From NCBI RefSeq assembly GCF_001742425.1, contig NZ_MJEH01000002.1:1-59792 (forward strand): 59,792 bases of DNA, written 5' to 3'. Position 1 is the stretch's first letter; the number at the start of each line of letters is the position of its first letter. The position numbers and the translations under genes were made by a program. Positions 53,677 through 59,792 of this stretch are shown here, piece by piece. The notes under the pieces were generated by a model. The model worked only from the letters and a program-made list of their open reading frames with translations. It was not told where the DNA came from and did not search any database. The stretch comes from Bacillus solimangrovi (GTDB taxonomy: Bacteria; Bacillota; Bacilli; Bacillales; Bacillaceae_N).

Positions 53677-53972
53677 GAAAACTCAAGTTCTAATTACAAT
53701 AGCAATTATTCTTGATTAATTCTGGATCTTCTAATAAAAATGTTTGCTACGTTTCAACTCAATTTATATGTTTTAACTACATAAAAAAGGTTTGAACAAT
53801 ACGCGTAATGTGGACTTTCAAGATTTCTTTATCATAAAAAAACTTAGTCAAAACTAATTTTTATACATTGATCATTATCTAACCTCGCAATAAATGGAAT
53901 AAAATTTATCAATATGTATAATCATCCAATATTCAACAACTATGTAACATGTAATTTATTATAAAATAAAAT
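53677..53972. other. Intergenic region, no gene seen
   Basis: A+T-rich spacer between arsR and the sigma/anti-sigma terminator, with only short frames. Confidence 0.4.
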
Positions 53973-53999
53973 AGAGCTATGGATTTTCACCATAGCTCT
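53973..53999 (-). terminator. Terminator of the sigma/anti-sigma operon
   Basis: AGAGCTATGG (53973-53982) and CCATAGCTCT (53990-53999) form a perfect 10-bp stem, followed by T-rich sequence on the minus strand. Confidence 0.75.
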
Positions 54000-54024
54000 A
54001 AAAAATTGTTTATAAACCTTCATT

Positions 54025-54942
54025 TTATTCTACTGGGTAACTTTTCGGTTCATTTACACCTTGTCTTTCTTCAATTAGTAATCCTTTATCTGTTGTTTTG
54101 CTTAACTCTTCTAATTTCTTTTCTGCTTCTTCTTTAGTTTCAAAGGAATTAATTTCTACAAAGAACAAACCATTTTCATCTTTAAGAATTCTTGTTTCAT
54201 CTTTAATATAGAACTGTTCTTCTAAACTACCGATAATTGGTCCATTCGCATAAGATTCTGTTCTTAGAGCATATGTTTTCTTTTCCTCATACTGTTTATC
54301 TTCTCGAAGCTTGATTATTAAGCTTGCTGGTTCTTCTCTTTCTTCAATTGTATATTCTACAGGCTTTTCAAATTCAATAACAAACCTAATGACAGAATCA
54401 TCTAGCGTAATAATTGTATAAATATCTTTCACATACTTATTTTGTAATATCTTTTCAAAATTTTCTGTAGCTGAAAACCTTCTGGCACCACCTATTTCAA
54501 ATGTCATTGTATATGGATTTTCATCATACTTCACGTTAAATGTGCCAACATTTTCTTGTAATTCATCATCTTGTGAGAAGTTAATAAGAATATTCTCATA
54601 TCCATTTTCTTCAAAAGAATCCATATTACTTATATCTGTTCCGTCTGTAATAAGACCACCACCAGCCTGGCCATCATTAAATTGAAGAACCTTAACTAGA
54701 TTTCCTGCAATGGGAATATCCTTTAATAAATCTGCAAAAGTTGGTGACACATTAACACTAGCTGTAAATAATGTAATAGCTGCAGTTAGGCTAGCACATA
54801 CCTTAATAAATTTATTTGTACTGTTTTTTCTCATTTTCGCTCTTCCTCTTTCTATGCCCATTTGTACCGTATGATTAAGTTCGGAAGGAATTTGAATTTC
54901 TTCGTATTCTTTTTTATAATCAGTCATATTATTTTTATCCAT
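54025..54942 (-). CDS. Anti-sigma factor, RsiV-like N-terminus with AMIN- and SPOR-like extracytoplasmic region
   Basis: The 305-residue protein has an N-terminal cytoplasmic region with KEYEEIQIPSELNHTVQMGI at 11-30, similar to RsiV and other DUF4179-type anti-sigma factors. One membrane segment lies at about 45-62. The outer part differs from the lysozyme-binding domain of RsiV. Residues 143-213 look like an AMIN-type beta sandwich (IRFVIEFEKPVEYTIEE), and 222-293 contains a SPOR-like segment (LFFVEINSFETKEEAEKKLEEL). Both domain types bind peptidoglycan in other proteins, so it may sense wall state. It lies five bases after the sigma factor gene and should bind that protein. Confidence 0.7.
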   Translation of the reverse strand: MDKNNMTDYKKEYEEIQIPSELNHTVQMGIERGRAKMRKNSTNKFIKVCASLTAAITLFTASVNVSPTFADLLKDIPIAGNLVKVLQFNDGQAGGGLITDGTDISNMDSFEENGYENILINFSQDDELQENVGTFNVKYDENPYTMTFEIGGARRFSATENFEKILQNKYVKDIYTIITLDDSVIRFVIEFEKPVEYTIEEREEPASLIIKLREDKQYEEKKTYALRTESYANGPIIGSLEEQFYIKDETRILKDENGLFFVEINSFETKEEAEKKLEELSKTTDKGLLIEERQGVNEPKSYPVE

Positions 54943-54947
54943 ATCTT

Positions 54948-55460
54948 CTACTCCTTTAAGCTAAGATTCATTTCATTTAATGCTCTATAAAGTATGGACT
55001 TTATCGTACTTACTGGTGAATCTAATATACTTGCAATTTCCTCTAGCTTCATATCTTCAAAATATCTTAATATGATTACCGTTTTTTGTTTTTCATTTAA
55101 TTTTTCTAGAGCTTCTCTAATTACTATTTTGGCATGAGTATTGCCTTCACTATAATCACTTATGTTTTCAATATAATCCTTATCTATTGATACAATTTTT
55201 TTATTTTTCTTTATAAAATCAATCGATACGTTTATCAAAATTTTCGTTAACCATGTGTTTTCATATTGTGTTTTTTTCACTTTATCATATGAAATATAAG
55301 CCTTATAAACTGTCTCTTGTACGATATCTAAAGCATCATCTTTGTTTCTGACATAGCTATAAGCAATTTTATACAGTTTTTCTTGGTTTTTATTTATCAA
55401 TTCGAGAAATCTATCTTCCCTCTCCTTATTTGTTTTTTTACTTCTAAAAGCAATGGCCAT
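54948..55460 (-). CDS. ECF sigma factor, SigV-like
   Basis: This 170-residue extracytoplasmic-function sigma factor has region 2 at about 25-90, with YSYVRNKDDALDIVQETV and the W of NTWLTKILINV. Region 4 is at about 110-165, with KTVIILRYFEDMKLEEIASI and the recognition helix PVSTIKSILYRALNEM. The closest family known to me is B. subtilis SigV. The start follows GGAAGTGAAAAC. The anti-sigma gene follows immediately, which defines the pair. A candidate ECF-type promoter lies 45 bases upstream and would give autoregulation. Confidence 0.88.
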   Translation of the reverse strand: MAIAFRSKKTNKEREDRFLELINKNQEKLYKIAYSYVRNKDDALDIVQETVYKAYISYDKVKKTQYENTWLTKILINVSIDFIKKNKKIVSIDKDYIENISDYSEGNTHAKIVIREALEKLNEKQKTVIILRYFEDMKLEEIASILDSPVSTIKSILYRALNEMNLSLKE

Positions 55461-55504
55461 GTTTTCACTTCCTTGTTTTTTATCAAAATTTCAATAACAC
55501 TCAT

Positions 55505-55533
55505 TAGACTGCTAACTGATATAAAAAGTCTCA
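55505..55533 (-). promoter_or_regulatory. Candidate ECF-type autoregulatory promoter of the sigma factor gene
   Basis: On the minus strand TGAGAC (55528-55533) and AGTCTA (55505-55510) are separated by 17 bases. These resemble the TGAAAC and CGTCTA elements of extracytoplasmic-function promoters with one difference each. Confidence 0.4.
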
Positions 55534-55543
55534 AAAAAATATT

Positions 55544-55582
55544 AAAAAGGGTATGGCAAAAATTGTTTGCCATACCCTTTTT
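55544..55582. terminator. Perfect 17-bp terminator hairpin upstream of the sigma promoter
   Basis: AAAAAGGGTATGGCAAA (55544-55560) and TTTGCCATACCCTTTTT (55566-55582) pair perfectly. It is strong on both strands and insulates the sigma operon. The nearest minus-strand gene ends 360 bases away. Confidence 0.75.
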
Positions 55583-55942
55583 AAAGCAACTGAATAATAA
55601 CACCTATACTATATTCACTAATCGTTTTCTTATCTCGACAAGTCTTTTCATAAATTAAGTGTAACCAAATAAATATTTATACAAACTTTCTATATTTGAA
55701 ATCGATCAAATTAAAAACAAACAAGAAGCTTATTTAACTTTACAAAAGCTACGTCTCAACTTGTTGAAATAGTAAGTATCCAAGCTAGAATCCCTTTACG
55801 GTAATACTAAATTAAATATGAGAAAATCGAATAAAGCAACTGCATCATTGAATGAATCAAGTTACTGAGGGTGTATTATAAAACGAAGAGGATTTTGGGG
55901 CAGTTTTAATAGATGAAATAAATATGAGAAGTTGTCTGCACA
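55583..55942. other. Intergenic region, no gene seen
   Basis: About 360 A+T-rich bases between the hairpin and the second histidine phosphatase gene; only short frames. Confidence 0.45.
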
Positions 55943-56515
55943 TCAACTTTTCCATAGCCGTTTAACACCAACACATGTTTGATCATTGAATTCCATTTTA
56001 TAAACATCAGGCTTAGTAGTGTTTAATAAAAAATCCAAATCATAATGATTATCGTAATACCCCATCATTAAAGTCATTACAAGGCCATGTGTACCTACAG
56101 CAATTTTTTGTCCTCGATACGTATCTAACAATTGTTTCAAAGTCGTTATCGCTCTGTCTTGACATACTACATTAGACTCTGCACCATCAAGTGAAAAATT
56201 CGGAACAGAAAATGATTTCTCTAATAAGGGAAATAGTTCATCATCGGAAATTCGATTATTTTCATTTGAAAAGATGCGTTCTTTTAGATCTTCAAACACG
56301 ATAATTTCTTTTCCATTTTGCTGAGCTAATTCTTCAATTGTTAAGATCGCACGTTTGTATGGACTTGAAACGAAAACCTCGATCTCTTCTCCTTTCAATA
56401 ATTCAGTTATTCGATTTACATCTGCTTTACCTTTATCCGTTAATCCTCTTGATCTTTCATCTGCCTCTAATTTTGGAGAGTCACAATGTCTAACCATATA
56501 TACAACTGTTTTCAT
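55943..56515 (-). CDS. Histidine phosphatase family protein, second copy
   Basis: This 190-residue protein has the catalytic pair Arg9-His10 in MVRHCDS, the SSPYKRAILTIEELAQ segment and the C-terminal histidine in VGTHGLVMTLMM. It shares the overall motif layout with the phosphatase at 50234-50776, including a GYYDN/KYYND-type segment after the last histidine, so the two are probably paralogues. AGGTTTTA precedes the ATG, a modest ribosome binding site. Substrate unknown. Confidence 0.87.
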   Translation of the reverse strand: MKTVVYMVRHCDSPKLEADERSRGLTDKGKADVNRITELLKGEEIEVFVSSPYKRAILTIEELAQQNGKEIIVFEDLKERIFSNENNRISDDELFPLLEKSFSVPNFSLDGAESNVVCQDRAITTLKQLLDTYRGQKIAVGTHGLVMTLMMGYYDNHYDLDFLLNTTKPDVYKMEFNDQTCVGVKRLWKS

Positions 56516-56622
56516 TATAAAACCTCCGTCAATTTGTATACTTCATAATTTATAAGCTTTACTACCGTTATAAAGGATAAATAAATCACATGTATATATG
56601 ATTAATGTATTTGAAATTGTAT

Positions 56623-57306
56623 CTAATCTAAGTTTCGAATCCCCATTTCAACTAAGCAATTATTAAGAATTGTTTTGTCGATTTGATTAACAGAATTATA
56701 TTTTTCATTATAAATAGCGAATATTGAGTCATTAATCGTTTTTTTGTTTATTTCTTTGCCATTTCGATTTTTCACAAATAAATTGAGTGGAATTGAGTGT
56801 TCATCATTATGTAATGGAGGTTGCATGTACTTAACATTCAAACGCTTATATCCATTTCTGTTGAAGAAATTATTTCGTTTTACACAATCTTCTTTCTCTT
56901 GTTCAGTGTGCACCATTTCGATCGTTTCTGTTTCTAGAATAATTGAATTAATAGATTCATAACCTGCTCTCTTAGCATCTTCATTTAATAATTCTTCGAG
57001 TTGGTTTAATGTCTTTGCTCCAAGTCCATGGCTTCTTATTAATGGGTTTGTAACGATATAAACGATAAATCCACTATTAACACCTGCTAAATAATGACCT
57101 GTTGCAAAAGAAACAACTTGTTCATTTTCGATTCCTACTAAAAAGCGAAACGTATTTGGAAAGCTATTTTGTGAATACTGTATGCTTTTGTAAAAGGTTT
57201 CGTGTGATTCTCTTACTTCCTTCGGGAAAGTTTGATCATATAGTTTGAATACTTTTTCTAAATATTCCACGTTATCATTTGTAATTTCTGTCCATCCAAC
57301 CGCCAT
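56623..57306 (-). CDS. GNAT-family N-acetyltransferase
   Basis: This 227-residue protein has the acetyl-CoA binding motif A as YIVTNPLIRSHGLGAKTLNQ near 77-96, following the beta-strand pair typical of the fold. The region after 150 is a less conserved extension. GAGCGGTGATTG precedes the ATG. The acceptor substrate cannot be predicted, and there is no operon partner. Confidence 0.8.
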   Translation of the reverse strand: MAVGWTEITNDNVEYLEKVFKLYDQTFPKEVRESHETFYKSIQYSQNSFPNTFRFLVGIENEQVVSFATGHYLAGVNSGFIVYIVTNPLIRSHGLGAKTLNQLEELLNEDAKRAGYESINSIILETETIEMVHTEQEKEDCVKRNNFFNRNGYKRLNVKYMQPPLHNDEHSIPLNLFVKNRNGKEINKKTINDSIFAIYNEKYNSVNQIDKTILNNCLVEMGIRNLD

Positions 57307-57431
57307 TCAATCACCGCTCCATTATGTATAATTAACTATTCTATTAAAAGAATCATAATGTTCTAACATTATGATTGTCAATAACAGGTTAAAATCCACT
57401 AATTGTTCACTACATCGTTCTATTAAATAAG

Positions 57432-57454
57432 CCCCCTAATAATAAGTAAGGGGG
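57432..57454 (-). terminator. Short G+C hairpin downstream of the PAP2 gene
   Basis: CCCCCT and AGGGGG form a 6-bp stem with an 11-base loop. On the minus strand, T-rich sequence follows (CTTATTT). Confidence 0.45.
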
Positions 57455-57506
57455 ACTATTTCAATAACTCAATTAAGTTTTTAGACTCGCGATAATCGTA
57501 AACGGT

Positions 57507-58190
57507 TTAATTTTCTCTTCTCTTAAAGATCTTTGATAGTAAATTGTAGCTGTATATTGCAAGTATGAGTAAGATTCCTCCCATTGCATGACCAGCCATC
57601 ACATCTGTCGGATAATGAGCAGATAATACAACACGGCTAATACCAATCAAAAGAATAAAAGTTACTCCGCTTATGCCTATCATATACTTCTCTTTTAATA
57701 GTGTACGTTTATTTAATAGCAAGTATGTCGCTAAACCGTATGCTACAAGACCAATTAATGCCCCACCACTAGGAAAGCTAAAATCCAGTTCCTGTAATGA
57801 ATGATTCAATGGAGGGCGTTCTCTTTGAAATAATTCTTTCAATACATCATTTAATAGCTTCGACAACAATACCATCAACACAAAGATTATACTTCCTAAA
57901 TAATCTCGATATTTTCCGATTAACAAAAACAACATGATTACGAGTAAAGTTATTATGCCAGAAGTAGAGCCGAACCAAGTAATAACTTCAAATATTTTAT
58001 AAACGATTGATTCATTTTCTAGTACAAGAACATTTCTTATTACAAAATCTAAGTTACTTACCTCTGTACGTTGAATCATTTTTGATAGATAAAGAAAAAT
58101 GATAACTAATACAGCGCACAATATTATAATACCTATATGAAAAATTGCAGGTAGCTTACCTCTAGATGATTTTCTTTCGTTAATTTCCAT
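57507..58190 (-). CDS. PAP2-family membrane phosphatase, altered PSGH motif
   Basis: This 227-residue protein has six hydrophobic segments of the PAP2/undecaprenyl-pyrophosphatase-like group. The first motif, KELFQRERPP (Lys118, Arg125), is intact. So is the third, SRVVLSAHYPTD (Arg186, His192, Asp196). The second motif reads PSGG at 140-143 instead of PSGH, so the conserved histidine is replaced by glycine. Family members remove phosphate from lipids such as undecaprenyl pyrophosphate. Loss of the histidine may reduce or alter activity, or another residue may take over. TAGATAAG-type purines near the start are weak. Confidence 0.8.
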   Translation of the reverse strand: MEINERKSSRGKLPAIFHIGIIILCAVLVIIFLYLSKMIQRTEVSNLDFVIRNVLVLENESIVYKIFEVITWFGSTSGIITLLVIMLFLLIGKYRDYLGSIIFVLMVLLSKLLNDVLKELFQRERPPLNHSLQELDFSFPSGGALIGLVAYGLATYLLLNKRTLLKEKYMIGISGVTFILLIGISRVVLSAHYPTDVMAGHAMGGILLILAIYSYNLLSKIFKRREN

Positions 58191-58416
58191 AAATTTTTTC
58201 TCCTCTTCTGTATTAGGTGGCTTTTCTTATGTTGTGAGAAAATGAAGTAGTGACATGTTTCTAACATTGATTTCAACACTTCTTTAAACTTATTACGCTT
58301 GTGATCGCTTACCTTTACCGAAATAAGATAAACTTCCTTTATGTAAAGAGATTAATTTTTTGTATCTATTTATTTTGTTCAACAGCTATAACATCATTAC
58401 ATAATTAGTGACATTT

Positions 58417-58746
58417 TTATCTTAATGGTTCTCCATAAACGATATGCCAATGTAAGTGTTTGGAATCTTGGTAATTTCCTAAATTGGTTAACACTCTACT
58501 AGCACCGTATTGTTCGGTAACTTTTTCAGCAACTTGTTTGATGACATCAAGCAATTCCAGTAATAACTCGTTGTCGTTTTCAGATAATGTTATTAAAGAA
58601 GATATATGTTTTTTTGGAATTGCTACAATATGAACAGGCCAATAAGGTTTTGAATGGTAATAGGCTAATACATTTTCTGTTTCTAATACTTTTTCTACTT
58701 GTGTTTTTCCACTTAACACTTCATCACAATAAAAATCTTCAGTCAT
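58417..58746 (-). CDS. HIT-family nucleotide-binding protein
   Basis: This 109-residue histidine-triad protein has its catalytic HLHWH motif near residue 100, at the C-terminus, as usual. The central helix ELLLELLDVIKQVAEKV precedes the ASRVLTNLGNYQDSKHL strand. HIT proteins hydrolyse nucleotide-phosphoramidates and related compounds. The start follows CGAGGAGAATTAAT. It is monocistronic as far as visible. Confidence 0.9.
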   Translation of the reverse strand: MTEDFYCDEVLSGKTQVEKVLETENVLAYYHSKPYWPVHIVAIPKKHISSLITLSENDNELLLELLDVIKQVAEKVTEQYGASRVLTNLGNYQDSKHLHWHIVYGEPLR

Positions 58747-58848
58747 ATTAATTCTCCTCGAAATTCTTTCTAAGTTTAATAGAAAGCTACACTACTACCT
58801 TCACTCTGACTATAACTTCATTCATCTAATCACAATGAAAAGAAATGA

Positions 58849-59316
58849 TTAGTCAAACTGTTTCTTATACACAAGTTGAAATCTTTCACAAACAACTGGT
58901 ATTTTATCATGGAACTGTATATCAACAGCTTCAAGTTCTCTTTTGAAAAATGCTTCATGAACATCACGCCAATATCTTAATGAACGATCTCCTTCTCCTT
59001 CCAAATGTGCATGTTCTTCCGTAACTTCATCAAAAAGGACTACTTCTACTGCAATTGTTTCAACAATCGCAACAGCATTTCCATCTCCGTCTAAAATAAT
59101 ATTATGTAATCCGATTTCTGGTAGAGGATCTTTATCGATCTCATATAACGTGTAATTCGATGATGTTGCCGTTTTCTTTCCTTCTAATACTAAATTAGCA
59201 AGTTCATCTGCCATTTCTTTTGTATTACCAAATGCCCATGCTTCATAGTCTGTTGGGGCATTTGAATTTATCGATTTATACTTTTTCCATAAGTCAATAA
59301 TAGATTTATTATTCAT
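58849..59316 (-). CDS. ASCH-domain protein
   Basis: This 155-residue protein is almost entirely one ASCH domain (PUA-like fold): AWAFGNTKEMADELANLVLEGKKTATSS near 27-54, with the GKKTAT segment characteristic of the family. The conserved acidic loop EEHAHLEGEGDRSLRYWRD follows near 100. Such domains bind RNA or nucleobases, and several family members have amidohydrolase or ribonuclease activity. Function here is unknown. A weak GTTATAG precedes the ATG. The gene lies about 100 bases before the HIT gene on the same strand. Confidence 0.85.
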   Translation of the reverse strand: MNNKSIIDLWKKYKSINSNAPTDYEAWAFGNTKEMADELANLVLEGKKTATSSNYTLYEIDKDPLPEIGLHNIILDGDGNAVAIVETIAVEVVLFDEVTEEHAHLEGEGDRSLRYWRDVHEAFFKRELEAVDIQFHDKIPVVCERFQLVYKKQFD

Positions 59317-59789
59317 TTCTATAACCTACTTTCTATTCTTTTCAACAACTTCTGAGAAATCAGAACAATAGATAAGTATTCATTATATTAGTCTATTGTT
59401 ATTTTTTTATTGGTTTCCTCAATGTGCCTCTATCATTTTAGCATCTTAATTCCGTTTCTTTGATAAGTTCACTTATCAAAAAAATCTAGTAATAATTGTT
59501 CTTAAACCATTTACAATCTAATATACTTGTTTTAGTATTTAAAACGAAACGATTACGCTTTATGTTTTATTTTATATGAGTGTAATTATACTATAGTTTT
59601 TGAGTTAGAGCTAACAAACATAAAACTACATACGAATTATTCAAAATAAATAGTGTAAGAAATACCCTGAATATAGAACTTCAATAAATCTTCAATTGAA
59701 CAATACAAATAGTAAAGTAATTATTTTCTCAAACTTTATTATTATGCATCAATATTATTTGCGGTAAGAGCTATTATAAGGAGGTTAAA
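59317..59789. other. Intergenic region upstream of the last gene
   Basis: About 470 A+T-rich bases. No frame with protein-like composition is seen. The AAGGAGG at 59778-59784 belongs to the following gene. Confidence 0.5.
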
Positions 59790-59792
59790 ATG
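59790..59792 (+). CDS. Start codon of the next gene (cut by window edge)
   Basis: The window ends on ATG preceded by AAGGAGG with a 5-base spacing, a near-ideal initiation site. No coding sequence is visible beyond the start codon. Confidence 0.6.

Overview
The window looks like chromosome from a low-G+C, endospore-forming Bacillaceae. A+T-rich codons dominate, ribosome binding sites are of the AAGGAGG type, and TTG and GTG starts are common. Several gene blocks match the Bacillus subtilis order: plsY and yneT near parE-parC, nifS divergent from nadBCA, and the seven-gene yngJ-I-HA-HB-G-F-E block. A gerPF-type spore germination gene is also present. No rRNA, tRNA or CRISPR array was recognised.

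Layout. 1-5.2 kb: truncated end of an insertion-sequence transposase, a BceAB-type peptide-antibiotic ABC transporter without its two-component system, and a VanY-type D,D-carboxypeptidase. 5.2-8.2 kb: a Xer-like tyrosine recombinase with a 34-bp palindrome upstream, thiT under a TPP riboswitch, and plsY. 8.3-15.7 kb: a spore-cortex-type GH18 enzyme, yneT, and the NAD de novo locus (nifS divergent from nadB-nadC-nadA). 15.8-18 kb: a VOC protein divergent from a WYL regulator across a shared palindrome. 18.4-22.9 kb: topoisomerase IV (parE, parC). 23-31.5 kb: a TetR regulator, a TetR-type operator with a cre-like site, and the leucine/isovalerate degradation operon.

From 31.5 kb on the window is accessory in character: long A+T-rich gaps, small membrane proteins, gene remnants and single-gene units. 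It includes an SDR, a DUF421 protein, an MscS channel, a HAD phosphatase, an MFS exporter behind a leader peptide and two alternative RNA hairpins, and a quinone oxidoreductase. bioW follows with a membrane protein that may import its substrate, then a DUF4885 gene with a UPF0715 gene, an erythromycin-esterase-like lipoprotein and gerPF. The last part holds arsR-arsD-arsA without a pump gene, an ECF sigma/anti-sigma pair, two histidine phosphatases, and GNAT, PAP2, HIT and ASCH proteins. The window ends on the ATG of the next gene.

How the genes work together. NifS probably supplies sulfur for the iron-sulfur cluster of NadA. The yng block converts branched acyl-CoA to acetoacetate and acetyl-CoA. 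The sigma factor and anti-sigma factor are a translationally close regulator pair. ArsR, ArsD and ArsA form an arsenite response and delivery set that needs a membrane pump encoded elsewhere. The most unusual signals are the attenuator-like leader of the MFS gene, the palindrome beside the tyrosine recombinase, the bioW-membrane protein pair, and the DUF4885 locus with its decayed second copy.
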